NCBI GenBank assembly: GCA_007644065.1
Contig: VJWN01000019.1
Location: 744,001 to 808,000 of the forward strand
Direction: 5' to 3'
Source of the DNA: Margaritispora aquatica
Lineage: Eukaryota; Ascomycota; Leotiomycetes; Helotiales; Discinellaceae
DNA: 64,000 bases
The notes under the pieces are model-generated. The model had not been told where the DNA came from, searched no databases, and saw only the letters and a program-made list of their open reading frames with translations. Positions 10,627-22,109 of the stretch are shown here, one piece after another (the stretch's first letter is position 1; each line of letters starts with the position of its first letter). Made by a program: the position numbers and the translations under genes.

Positions 10627-12545
10627 GGTGCTTAAGCGAGAGCACTTTAATCCAACCAATAAGGGGCATCGATCCACTATCTGAGAGGATGTCAGATTTT
10701 GACATTGGCATGGCAATGGCCATCATAGTGATATGATATGTGATAGTTTGAGGTTTAACACCTTGAGAAGCATTCCAGATTTATGCATTCAGACGTAGTA
10801 CATTGGATTATTCCTAAAGCTCTTTTTGTATTTTATCTTACAACACTATGTATCTAACCTTTCCATATTTTGGGCATTGATTGGCAGTTCACTTGCCTTC
10901 AGTCTCTCTTGCGCTCATCTCATACAGCAGGCGTTTTATCTCCGACTTGTCTCTAAAATAAACTATCTACATCATCTAACATGTGCTACCTACTGGTACT
11001 CTTTTTAGCTGACAGTACAAGGAAATTAAGATCATATAGAGCCGAGAGACCAACACGATAGGGCTTTCAAAATCAACACTTTCATTCCTATTTATTACAG
11101 ACCTCAGAACAAAAAATACGTGAACTTGAGAAGGGTGTGCTTTGATTGACATTAATATTGGTTAGGTTACCTGAACTGTACTTTGGCCAAATAGTAAAGA
11201 GGCCTGATATCTGTCACGTTTTGGTGTCTAATGCATCAACCAACGAACATGACAATACATCATTTGTATTTGATTCATTCGCTAAAGTCATGTCTTGTAT
11301 TTCGATGGGGTTTGCAAACACGTAGGTGGATGAAAACAGAGAAAATCATAAGTCGGACTACGGTATATACTTCCAGCAATATCTCCACCCCTCCTTTATG
11401 AATAGAATTTCTCGAGTGTTGATTATCTCCAGTTCGTATTAATCACAAGGTCGTGGTCAGCAATTCGTGTTCGCTTCGTGAAAGCGCTCCGCTATGTAGC
11501 CTGTCCTCGCTGAGTTATCATACCATCCATTTATTGACCTGACATGATTCGAGTGTTTGCTTCCCAGTGTCCGAATACCCATTCACATTATTGTCATCGT
11601 CAACTAGGTAGTTTTCAAGGTCCTCAGATGTCAACATACAACTCACATGTCAATAGAGCAATAGATATACGTTATACTGACTCTCAAATGCAACTGCCTG
11701 TTCGTTGGTATATAGCGAGGCCTTGATATCCGTTGAATCGCTGCAAGTTTCTAAGGTGAGTCAAGCTGTCAAACATCACCTCGCTTGCACATGGCAATGT
11801 TCTTCTGTTCCACAACATTATATGCACAGACAACTGCACATGCACCAGTGCACCACTGCAGTACATCCCCCTCCACTCGTGGCGCACACGCAAAGGCGAA
11901 CGACCAAGTCTCCTTCATAGCCAGTTGTATCTCAGTTGCAGTTGTGATGCTTCTAAACCCAAAAATGCTGAAACTTAAACTCTATTAAGTCTAGTCTCTG
12001 GTTGGCTGTAGTTAGCTCTGGTACTCACTCACTCTCACTAACTAGCCACTGCCTTTTACAAGTGCACCGTAGCTGCTATTTCCACCCTCGACCCCCCAAA
12101 CATCCCACTGTCTGCCAACAAAACAAATGGAACACCCGGGATCTGGCTACGATTACCGTCGATTACCTACTTCCCTACTGTATGCTGACACTTCCTTCGC
12201 TGCCGCTCTCTCTTCGTCAATATTGAGCACCACCATTGAGCGTTTGCTTGTTTCTCATTGTGGGATGATCTTGTTCTTGACCTTGACCTTGAACTTGGGA
12301 GCTTGATCAACATAACACCCACGTTTCGCCGAGATACCACCCCTGGTCTCAAATTTCCCATCTTTCTTTCTTATCGGAATCAGGAACCAGAAATCAAGGA
12401 AGCCGTCCGTCATCGATCGCCTAAAATAACTTCCACCCTCACTCAACTTTCGCTGTACGCCGAGCATCTCCCAGAGGCCTAGAGGCCCAGAGGTCGTCGC
12501 AACCAGCAACTTTCTCTCAATTTTCTTTACCACACTCGTTTTCAA
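10627..12545. other. Intergenic / long upstream region
   Basis: About 1.9 kb between the divergent Whi5-like gene and the metallopeptidase. No gene is supported. The last 500 bp are CT-rich (many CTCTC, CCACCC and CTTTC tracts) and look like the promoter and leader of the gene at 12624. Confidence 0.45.
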
Positions 12546-12642
12546 GTAAGTGTCTCTGCCACAGATCTGCATGGAATCATTGGGTTTCAATTGACCCGTT
12601 CTAATTGGTGCTTAGATGACAAAATGGCACCTTCGTTTCTAA
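12546..12642 (+). promoter_or_regulatory. 5'-leader intron and overlapping uORF of the metallopeptidase
   Basis: A GTAAGT donor at 12546 and TTCTAATTGGTGCTTAG acceptor ending at 12615 define a likely 70-nt leader intron. Directly after the acceptor an ATG at 12616 opens an eight-codon frame that stops at TAA 12640-12642, overlapping the main ATG at 12624 in another frame. It may reduce translation of the main frame. Confidence 0.5.
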
Positions 12643-15288
12643 GAGACTTTCGGAGACGATCCAAGGCCAGCGTCAAGTCAAGTAGGAATACATCTCCAAG
12701 TGACGGAAACGAAAACAACAATGGCGCAACTCCTTCGAACGGAACGACACTACTTAATGATAATAGCTCAACACTCGCGATAGGTAATGGCAATGGCAAT
12801 GGCAATGGTCGCCGAACCGTCAATGGCTCAACAAGATCCTCCTCGACTTTGAACTCCGTCTATGGTGGAAATACCCCACCAGCTCTCACGACTTCCAACT
12901 CGGCGTCCAATCTTCAAACTATGAGCAATGGAAATCTGCCATCACTCTTACCGCCATCTCGACCGACAGTCTTGACATCTTCGAGCAATAGGATGAGTGT
13001 ATCAGGAATGACCGGCTTGGGATCGCCGTCACAAAAATCGTCGCTACCAATTTCCCCATACGCACCAAGAATCCTAAATGTTTTTGATGGTAACATGGTA
13101 GGTAATTCGGGTTATCAATTAAATATTATCCGCGACTGACATAGCTGTAGATTTATCAGAAGGTCCTATTAATATCCGGTGTTATATCAGATCCAGCAAT
13201 GATGAAGATGGATGGAACCTTGACAGTGAGCCGATTAGACGACGCTATTCCTCCAATGCACTGGCCCGTTTCTGATTCTCACTGGAAATCGCTTGTATAT
13301 CTCTTACCTGGTCCGAATAAACTTCGCTTCGACTTCACATCACCTAAGCTTGCAAATAGCAGTACTTCGAACCCGATTCACTCAACATATATCCTTCTTC
13401 ACTACGTTCCTCCTCTCTCGGCACCTCCTCTTCAATTGGTCATTATGCTGGGAAGTGATTCGCCGGCCACATTTGATGCTGTTCCGGCGCGGATAGACAG
13501 TGAGGGAAATGGTATTGAGACCGCGATCAAGAAGTACAGAATGGCTGCATACTTGTGGCAAGCTTTTACTGTAAGTGGAACTTTTTTTTGGAGACATTGA
13601 ACTACGACGTTGGATCTTGAAATTTGCCATTTGAAAAGAACTAACTTTGTGTATAGGGAGAGCAAATGTGGCGCAACAAGCTTGGCAGAAGAACGTTTAG
13701 ATTTGAAGAAGAGTGGGTGACTGGTACCTCGAACTTTCGAGATCTGGAGAATGGTATTATGCGAAGCGAGGCCAAAGTCCACATTCTTCGCTGTGCCAAG
13801 ACCGTTGCAGAACTCCGTGATATCAACCTCGCACAGCAGAAGCCAGATGCAACTCGAAGCGGCGAGCTGTACGAAATTGCGGCGCAAACTGTACGTGATC
13901 ATTTCAAACCACTCCCCGGACAAAAACACTATGTAGCCTGCCTCTACTTGGATGCCCACTGGGACAAGGACCTTAATTTGATTACTGGACATGCTGCGCT
14001 AGGTGGCCAAGCTGGGGATATTCACCTTGGAATATTTGGGTCGCAGGCGCTTCAAAGCTATCCCTCATGCCTTGAAGAAGTGGTACCTGCATTCTCTGAC
14101 TGCACACCAACTGACACCGACTATGTCGCCAACGATTGTAATGAATCTGGCAGCAGCTGGGAAGCTGCAAATATTGGTATCGGCGCGCACATGCACGAGG
14201 TTGGCCATCTGTTCGGTTGTCCTCATCAGGAGAGTGGAGTAATGTTACGAGACTATGTTCGGCTCAATCGATCTTTCATGACACGAGAACCATATTCGAC
14301 ACGAACAAAGGAGAAAGGTGGTGTCGTATTGATGAAAGATGAATGCGCCTGGCACCGTCTCGACTGTCTTCGCTTCAAGAGCCATCCTTGCTTTCAAATG
14401 CCGGGCGACCCTACACGCTCCAGTGACGATTCAGTTCAAGTGTGGCCAGTTGACAATGGACATGTGATAGTCACTGCAGTTTCAGGAGTTGCATACATGG
14501 AAATTCTCACCGAAGGTGACAGTGAATGCCATTATTGGCAAGAATTTGGTGATGGCAACGGAGGCGGACCAATACAGACTCATGTTGTTTTAACTGAGCA
14601 AGAACTCCGCAATCGACTGCCAGAAGAGAAAAAGAAGTCAAAGTTGCTGTTAAGCATAAAGTCGCACGCCGGGGGCAGTCACAAGGTAGAGGATTTTAGT
14701 GCTTTAACCTCGAAGAGCTCCAAAGTCAAGCTTTCGAATGGCCAGATGGCGTACCGGAGTAGCAAATTGGGTGTATCAGAGCTCGAAGATTCCACACCTG
14801 ATGAAGTTGTCTTCGGTAGTGTTGTGCAACAGAGCAAATTGATGACTCAGGTAAAAGTGTATCACGGCTTGGCATTAGATGGGATCGAATTCTTCTATGA
14901 AGATGCCACAAGCCAATTATTCGGAAAGAAAGGCGGCCAACCAGGAGGAAGTACATTCAACTTAGGTACGATTCTAATGACCCGAGAGTATGTAACTCTT
15001 TTTTAACGATTTCAGATACTCGACGAGGTGAACACATCACCGGATTTTATGTTAGGGCAGGCCTGTGGATTGATGGTATTGCTATAATTACAAGCTTGGG
15101 GCGAAAGTCACAAACTTATGGAAATTCTACTGGTGGCTCTGGGTAAGTTATTCTTGATGTACAAAATAATTTTTGCTGACGGTTTTTGTAGCCACACTCT
15201 TATGCCTCCCAGAGGGTATAGCATTGCTGGCGTTACTGGATCTTGCGGAAGTTGGGTAGATGGTTTCGGCATCTTGCTTACTCGGTAA
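12624..15288 (+). CDS. YIL108W-type zinc metallopeptidase with C-terminal jacalin-like domain
   Basis: Putative zincin-type peptidase related to yeast YIL108W; the substrate is unknown. Five exons: 12624-13097, 13151-13570, 13657-14965, 15016-15142, 15192-15288, giving 808 aa; all introns have GT-AG ends and keep frame. Residues 1-150 are a Ser/Thr/Asn/Gly-rich disordered head containing NGNGNGNG. The family domain starts near FDGNMIYQKVLLISG. The zinc site is AHMHEVGHLFGCPHQESGVM: HExxH at about residues 478-482, with a third His five residues after the motif. No signal peptide is visible, so it is probably intracellular. The last about 150 residues contain the beta-prism pattern of jacalin-like lectins (HITGFYVRAGLWIDGIAI..., ...GYSIAGVTGSCGSWVDGFG). 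A 5'-leader intron 12546-12615 is likely and places an upstream ATG at the junction (see findings). Alternative name: M66-like/Metallopep domain protein. Confidence 0.88.
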
Positions 15289-15920
15289 AGCTTGTTTTTG
15301 TACAAATTACACACATGATTGTATGACGGGATTCTTCCCAATAACGACAGGTATAATGGATTCTGTATACTTGAAGATGGGTTGGCATAATTGGAGAATG
15401 TGTTCTTCAAGCACATTACTGGATCAGGCTGGAGGCAAGCATTTAGCATAGCATGATTGAGATCTTGCGATCTTGTGCAGTGCTTCGGTGCAGTACGGGA
15501 AGGAGAGATGCATGACGCATGGCCAAACGTACATAGGTTCTTCGGAGAGTTATTAATCATTGCCAATTAGGTATCAAATAATGTAGAATTCAAAATCACA
15601 TCAACAGAGGACTACCAAGAGACTATTTCTGTGAGATTGGAAACGTTCCTTCAACTGATGTAATTACTCCAAAGCATTGCTCCAAGCGAGTAACGCCTCG
15701 AGTGGCTGTGGCGGTGCAAAAACGTCACCGGTCTGTAAAACCAAGAACTGAAATCTGAAAACACACCTGCACGCTTGCCTGCACACTGCTCCTGTGCCAG
15801 TTCCAGCCCTTTGAACAGCTACGACAAAGGGTACATTTAAACCTTCTGCCCACTTCCTAACTCTAATTCCTTCTTCCAATTCACAACATTTCCATTTCTA
15901 CCCTCTCGAGCACCACAAAG
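15289..15920. other. Intergenic, nothing recognised
   Basis: 630 bp holding the 3' flank of the metallopeptidase and the CT-rich promoter of the phosphatidylserine synthase gene. No additional gene is supported on either strand. Confidence 0.5.
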
Positions 15921-16892
15921 ATGTCGAAACGAACAAGCTCCAATGCTGCCAACGGCGCGACTAAGGACCAAACTGTCGGTGAACCTGGTATGTAGCACTT
16001 TTGACACAAGCTTAGGTGATTCGGAACGTTAGGATGGCAGAACGGGAACATGTGCTAATTATGCGTGTTCATAGTCGCAGATAAACAGAAGCAAATTCTT
16101 CAAGATGATACGGGTCATTTTAGTATGATCAGGATGCTGCACTTAGCAGATTTGATCACCGAGTTGAATGGTTCGTCCTACGGCCTCTCCTTAGCTGTGG
16201 ACAATTTATGGCTCGGAATACAATGCTGATTTGGGATAATTGAATAGGCTTCTGCGGTGTCATGTCCATCTTCGCTTCAATGCGCTACTGCTTGGGCGAA
16301 CCGGATGCATATGGAAATCTCTACGCCGCGTTAATACTTATGCCATTCGGACTGTTCTTTGATTTTATGGATGGCAAGGTGGCAAGATGGAGGAAGAAGA
16401 GCAGTTTGATGGGTCAGGAATTGGATTCGCTGGCTGATCTTGTAAGCTTTCTCACCTCTTCCTAATCCTGTCCTCCAGCAGGAGGCAAGGCAACAACATT
16501 AGACTAATAAATTGCTCTCCAAGGTATCATTTGGTGTCTCCCCCGCAGTAGCAGCCTTCGCCATCGGCATTCGTACTCCAGCCGACCACCTTTTCCTCAC
16601 CTTCTTCGTGCTCTGCGGCCTCACTCGTCTGGCACGCTTCAACATTAGCGTCGCCAACGTCCCTAAGGACGCGAATGGAAAATCAAAGTACTTTGAGGGC
16701 ACCCCGATCCCAACCTCGTTATCTATTACGACGCTCATGGGATACTGGGTCAGCCAAGGTTGGGTGCTCGAGAACATCCCAATGGGCGTTTGGGGTGCGG
16801 GAACACTGTGGGAGTTCCATCCTGTAGTTGGACTGTTTGTGCTTTGGGGTTGCATGATGACTTCTAAGACTATTCATATTCCAAAGCCTTAG
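15921..16892 (+). CDS. CHO1: CDP-diacylglycerol--serine O-phosphatidyltransferase (phosphatidylserine synthase)
   Basis: Integral ER-membrane enzyme that makes phosphatidylserine from CDP-diacylglycerol and serine, the first step of de novo PE/PC synthesis in fungi. Four exons: 15921-15987, 16075-16170, 16248-16441, 16524-16892; 241 aa. The CDP-alcohol phosphotransferase signature D-G-x2-A-R-x8-G-x3-D-x3-D is complete: it begins DGKVARW at about residue 96 and ends GQELDSLAD. It is followed by the PSS-typical [16 protein letters not shown]. Hydrophobic helices cover most of the protein, including MSIFASM..., [15 protein letters not shown] and [17 protein letters not shown]. The soluble head ([15 protein letters not shown]) is short. 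Length is close to that of fungal orthologues. Donor 2 is GTTCGT, a weaker site, but the protein joins (ELN-GFCGVMS) are as expected. Confidence 0.93.
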
Positions 16893-17779
16893 TTGGAGGT
16901 TGGTCGACAATTGAGGAATTAAATGAGAAAGAAGTGTGGTTGTGGATAAGTAGTGGGAGTGTAGGATTGTGTGGTTATGACGTTGATGACGACGATGATA
17001 CCTCTGTGGAGCGAGCGATAGTCTAGATGTCGCATAGCATGGAATGAATGAAAAGTGATATCTCTTTGAACAGGCATGGCCAATTGAAAGTATGTGTCTG
17101 TGAATTCGGAAAATGTGTGTTGTCAATTGGCGAGGTTATGAGTGGCTGGAATTGAGTGTATTCTCAAGTCACGGCAGTGTGAGTTTAGGTATGCAACTCG
17201 GACTATTCTTGCTAAGTATCTTGCTTCAAAATTCTATGATTGAGGCATATAAAAACACCTGCTAATTTCTTTGTAACTATGTATCGATTTTATTCTCTTC
17301 AAGTACTACCATTTGGTTTACTTGTGTGAGTTTGTGTTGTATACTTAGGGTTATATTTTCTTGCTTTGTGGTTCTTTTGGGGGGAAGTCAATATGTTACT
17401 CCTGCTCCTTAATCACCTTTCTACGGATCGGGTAAAACTAATGCTCAACAATATTATTATCATCGCAATGCCTCTATCTCCTTCGAAACGGGATAGTGAC
17501 ACAGTTTGTAGGTGTGGGTTACTAATCATTCGTATAGAACCAGAGGGAAAGCCGAGTCTTATTTTCGATTGTGCTCGTTGATTTGTGGGATATGGTGCTG
17601 AAAGGGTGTGGAAGGTGATGTAGTTATGCTTGAGTCGAGATGACGAACAGAAGGTTTGTTTTAGTTTAGAAATAACTCTCTGTTGGCGGGTTGTGTGAGG
17701 TGAAGTTGAAATACTTCGTTACTTCTTCACTGCTACACTGTTTCACATTTTCACATTCAGTCTTTTCACTAAACTGAAT
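16893..17779. other. Intergenic, nothing recognised
   Basis: 3' flank of the phosphatidylserine synthase gene and about 900 bp without a supportable gene. A plus-strand open stretch at 17366-17581 has no start context or similarity. Confidence 0.45.
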
Positions 17780-18245
17780 TTCATTAGAGAACGGAAATAT
17801 ATGATCTTATCGATCCGTAGGCAGAATCTATAAGTATATTTGAAATCTTATATCGTGGCTTTTAGTATAATGTAGTTTAGAAACTAGTTCGCCTCTTACG
17901 TATTGACTCTTAACTACTATAATATTTGGAATTTCTAAAGCTATTTGATTATTTCAATAAAAAATAGAGCCAATTCAGGTAGGCGACTAGAAATCGATTA
18001 AAGCCTATTAAGGGCTAGTATATATATATTAGTCTTACGTACTATAAAGGCTTGCCGAAAGCTTGGTAAAGTCCGCAATAGAGTTTTTATAATAAAACTA
18101 AAGTATATAAATCGATACTTTTCTATAAATATATCTAATTAACGTACGGTATTCTTATATATAGTAAGTACTTTAAGGTCTTTTCAAGGGTATTGGTCGT
18201 CTAATAGAGAGGTAATCTAAGCTATAAAGAAAGTCAAAAAAAACC
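17780..18245. repeat. AT-rich, RIP-like degenerate DNA
   Basis: About 470 bp very rich in TpA steps (TATATATATATTAG, TCTTATATATAGTAAG, AAAGTATATAAATCG) and poor in CpA/TpG, with all frames interrupted by stops. This is what repeat-induced point mutation leaves from a repeated element in Pezizomycotina; the original element is not recognisable. It stops sharply at an A8C6 tract (about 18237-18250), after which composition returns to normal. Confidence 0.55.
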
Positions 18246-18781
18246 CCCCGTGGAAAATCGGTAAAACACCTTTCGGTGCACAGTCCCATGCGGCTCTTTC
18301 GTCGTTAGCGTCGCGAAAGTGTCTTGTTCAAGAAACTCCCAGCCCTTCCCCACCTCCACTTCGCTCCCCTCCAACATCTCAAGTCAACTCCAAAAAGAAA
18401 GAGCATGCACTAAGCAAATATACTTCAGATTATGGGTCATGGATGCCTTCACAGTATTTGTAGTTCACGCAATTCTCCTCATATGCTTCCCTCCTTGCAC
18501 CTATTGCGATCTCGGCTAGCTACGTGGCGATTGATTTCCTTTTCATTCTCAATGACTTCTACGGCGTCGTTGCATCCCAGGCTGATTGGGAATACAGAAC
18601 CGCCTGTGTCTTAGGCAAAGAAGAACCACCCAATCCTTCGTAGAAGCCGAATCAGTGATTCAGATATGGCAAGTCTATGTAAGGCGCCGCTTGGAGGGGA
18701 TGAGCTATCGATCGAATTCATAGGCCGCTGCAAGTTTTCTTCTTGTATCGCTTTTCCATCTTAGAACCTCGAGCCTCAAGT

Positions 18782-21271
18782 ATGAACAACAAAATGAGCT
18801 CATTTATTACCGTCGTCGTATTATCCCTACTTTCGACCAGGTTTGTGAATGCGCTGCTAGGGAGACAGGAAGCCTTGTCTTCAGTGTCTATACCTGCCCC
18901 GATCTCCACAACTTCGGTACCTGTTGTCACAACTCTGACAGCGGTATCAAGCGTAAATGGACCAGAGCACGATTTATCGCAACACTTTTGTCGATTGTGG
19001 AGACATCAAAGTAAGATGCGCAACTCTACCGGCATCAGAAGGTGGTTAAATAAATCTTACAGGTGTACTGGCGGACGGGAAGATTTACATCGATGGCGGA
19101 AATACAGCAAGTACTCTGGGATTGAAGTGAAATGGTATTTTAACTTCAAAAGTACATACCTGGCAACAATTCAACTTACACCAATATGGCAGCTGGAGAT
19201 TACGTGCAGGGAATGAGTGGGTAAAGATCATGAATGTCTTGTTCACTTGCTAATAACTTTCCTGATGGCATACTTCTAGTTTTAGATCTCTCAAGAAATT
19301 TCACGAACCAGGATACCTCTGTTTACAGCGTTATTTCCAAGCCAGCTTCTGTACCTAACGCACTCATCGAAGGCGTATTGTTGTACTCGAGAAAGACCAG
19401 GCGTATATACCAGTTTGGCGGCTGGTTCTCCTTCAATAACATCGCCGATCCTGGTTTTATCACTGATTCTCAGCTTCCGGATCCATTAATATGGGAATTC
19501 AATATCGATTCGAAGATGTGGAATCTGCCAAAGCTCTTGTATAGCGACAAAGAGAAGCCAGACAGGCCTGGGGCTGCAGCATATTGCGATGCGCCCTCTT
19601 TAAACAAAAGCTTCATTTTCGAGGGATACGCCCAAAGACGTTCGGGCTCTCAATACAACGAGTATCTTAACTATACTGTTAGTTCGCAATTTAAATGTAA
19701 GTTGCTGGAAGTTTCCATCTGACTACACTAATATTTAATTATCTATAGTTTTCGAAGGCATGCTTCAGCTCGACACAAATACAAACATACCTACCATCAC
19801 GAATATCTCCGTGCCAGACTACATCGGGCCAAGAATGAATGGCGCAATGCTTCACGTGCCAGTTGGAGAGCAAGGCATCATCGTTCAGATTGGAGGGCAG
19901 ACACGAAATCACACGCCGACCGGGGTTCCTATCGTAGATGCGAATTCTGGTCCAATAAATATTATGAATGATTTCATTGATATTTACGATGTGAAGACCG
20001 GATTTTGGTTCCGTCAGGCTGCCTTTGGTAGGTGACTGGCCATCGCCCTTGGGAGTTCGAGTAGCTGATGATAATAGGTGGTCCTGACATCCCCACCGGG
20101 AAGACGGATATATGTACCATCTTAGTGACGGCGCCCGACAACAGTTCGTACAACATATTCATGATTTCAGGTCTCGGTAAGTTGATAAATGAATCTCCTT
20201 CTCTCGGACCTACAGCTAAACAAAATTTAGGAGTATACAACACTGTTATTGCCTACGAAGATATGTAAGTCCCAATCGTTGCGCTCATTTTAATAGAGTA
20301 AGACTTACTAAAGCTATAGGTGGGTGCTCACACTGCCCACCTTCCAATGGGTAAAGGTCTATAGTCGCCCTAAGGGAATGTACGGACAAACTTGTCACGC
20401 AGTGGGAGAGAATCTGGTTGTCGTCGGTGGAATGCAGAGCACTGATGCCGGGGGAAATGTCAAGAACTGCTCTGCAAGTACTTCGCAGCCGAGTTTAGAC
20501 CACGTGTGCTAACTGGGATAGGGTCATATGCCAGCTGACATATTTAACTTGGCCCAAATGGAGTACAGTAGTATATTTGACTACGCTGGTGCAAGCAGAG
20601 TCCCTCCCGTTCCCGCTAAAGTGGTGTCGCTCATTGGCGGAGGGCCAACTGGTGGAGCCGTCGTCAGCTCACCAAATTTCTGGAGTGATCCGTACCTGAA
20701 GTAAGCCAAGTTGTCGCCTCCATCTGAATTTGTCAAGTCTGCAGTACTCTAACAGCGTGGAAGATATGTCTTTGACCCAAAGCTTGTCCGCCCAGCCTAC
20801 ACCCCGACTTATACGTTGGCCAATACCACTAAGGTAAACACCGCTTCCGCTACTAGCGAGAATTCTACCAGCACAACTCCTACCTCCCAAGTAACCCCAA
20901 ATCCCTCACAATCAGCAACCGCCGCTGCTGCTTCTCCCTTTGGAATGATATTCGGCGCCTCAGTCGGCGGCCTCATCGCTCTCGCGCTCATCGTCACCGC
21001 ATGCATAATCTTCTTCAAGCGCCACGCAGCTCGCACAGCGGCAACAACGGAGTCAGCCGCAATGCCCACGGCCAGCGAACTCCCCGGCTACGAGTACAAA
21101 GATCCCCACGCGGTCGAGGCGTTACTGTCATACCAAGGACTTCCGCACGAGATGGCTGGTGCCGCCCAGGTACCGCAAGAGATAGCTGGTACCCCCCACG
21201 TATTGCCGCCTCAGGAGATGGATGCCCAGCCCCGAATCGGGCAGTATGTGCTGATCCCAGGTTCTACGTGA
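18782..21271 (+). CDS. Membrane-anchored kelch-repeat protein (secreted N-terminus, single TM, cytoplasmic tail)
   Basis: Fungal cell-surface kelch protein of unknown role. Ten exons: 18782-19010, 19063-19106, 19153-19216, 19280-19696, 19749-20027, 20078-20176, 20231-20264, 20320-20473, 20522-20700, 20764-21271; 668 aa. Two introns (19107-19152 and 20474-20521) start with GCAAGT instead of GT; no GT donor keeps the frame there. Residues 1-24 form a signal peptide. The ectodomain has kelch blades (VLADGKIYIDGGNT, GVLLYSRKTRRIYQFGGW, HVPVGEQGIIVQIGGQ, AVGENLVVVGGMQ) and N-glycosylation sequons (NFT, NHT, NYT). A Ser/Thr/Ala-rich stalk follows, then one TM helix near residues 563-585 (IFGASVGGLIALALIVTACI), a basic stop-transfer (FKRH) and a tail with repeated PxEMxG motifs (GLPHEMAG, QVPQEIAG, LPPQEMDA). 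The topology suggests a surface sensor or adhesin. Neighbouring AT-rich DNA and a decayed CFEM gene suggest an accessory locus. Confidence 0.82.
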
Positions 21272-21401
21272 GACGGAGCCGAAGCCCAGGAAGTAGAATG
21301 TGGTTAAAGGGGTTCTTGGAGATGAAAGTGGTGTTGCTGATATGGGAAGCGATTGTGGAGGTAAACAAGGTTGACTAGTCAAGCCAGCACTGCAGACAGG
21401 C

Positions 21402-21426
21402 AGAATGAATGAATGAATGAACGAAT
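21402..21426. repeat. (GAAT)n microsatellite
   Basis: Four to five copies of GAAT/GAAC between the kelch gene and the CFEM pseudogene, directly after the kelch stop codon region. Confidence 0.7.
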
Positions 21427-21464
21427 ACACAGCAAGACTCTTTTTTTCGTTGATCTCAACTTGA

Positions 21465-21990
21465 TTACAATAATGCCATGGTTCCACTGACAAGGGCAGC
21501 CACGTCGCCTAAGCCGCGGAGCTGGATGACGTGAGCGGGGCATAGGACGCTTGTGTAGCGGTTGAGTCGGCGGAGGCCAGGGTAGCAGAGTAGGATGAGC
21601 AGAGTGCGAGGCCGACAGAGGCTGCGATCCCGAGATCAGCAGCGCTGCAGACGGTGAGGAGACACGGCGTGATGGCAGTTTGGATGGCTGCTTGCTCGGT
21701 GCCGCATTGGCAGGCTTGGTCGGCGATACTGCATCCTGCAACGGCGATGGCGGAAGTGAGGCAGGGAATTTGTTAGTTGAGGGGTACGGAAGAGCTTGGA
21801 CGAGAGATCATGGATCAATGGGATCTGGATTGGATCGAGCAGGAAGTTTTCTCGAATCGGGGGTGGGGTGACGTGCAGCGCAGGATGACGCAGCACCAAA
21901 GTTCTGGGCAGACACCAAGCTGACAGCAGCGAGCACGATGATGGAGGCCTTTATGACGATGATTGATTTGCATGAAGCGAGTGGCAGGGC
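21465..21990 (-). pseudogene. Decayed CFEM-domain secreted protein gene
   Basis: Minus-strand remains of a small secreted CFEM protein (eight-cysteine fungal domain, used in haem/iron capture or as cell-wall and effector proteins). One segment (about 21985-21870) encodes a good signal peptide, IIVLAAVSLVSAQNFGAASS plus Cys. A second (about 21765-21590) encodes the CFEM core: IPCLTSAIAVAGCSIADQAC, then QCGTEQAAIQ, then TPCLLTVCSAADLGIAASVG and ALC. The parts do not form an intact gene. The only ATG before the signal peptide is out of frame with it (an indel after ATGCAAATC would explain this). The core frame is preceded by a stop, and the CTAAC branch/acceptor region reads ACTAACAA where ACTAACAG would be expected. 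After the core the frame leaves the usual Ser/Thr/Ala-rich tail, which is present in another frame up to a TAG at 21509-21511. A sequencing error at one site cannot explain all lesions. Confidence 0.55.
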
Positions 21991-22109
21991 GGAAAGCAAT
22001 TGAGGGTGTAATATACAGCTACGAGGAATAGTGACAGAAAACGTGGGTAAGAGGCAAAGAAAAGCATAGGGAAAGTTAGGGTCTTTACGAGCTGGCCCGT
22101 ATGGGTTTG

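Noticed and set aside
19111..19152. GT donor at 19111 for the second kelch intron
   Set aside because: Gives a 42-nt intron but the wrong phase and loses the YIPGNNSTYTN segment; the GC donor at 19107 keeps it.
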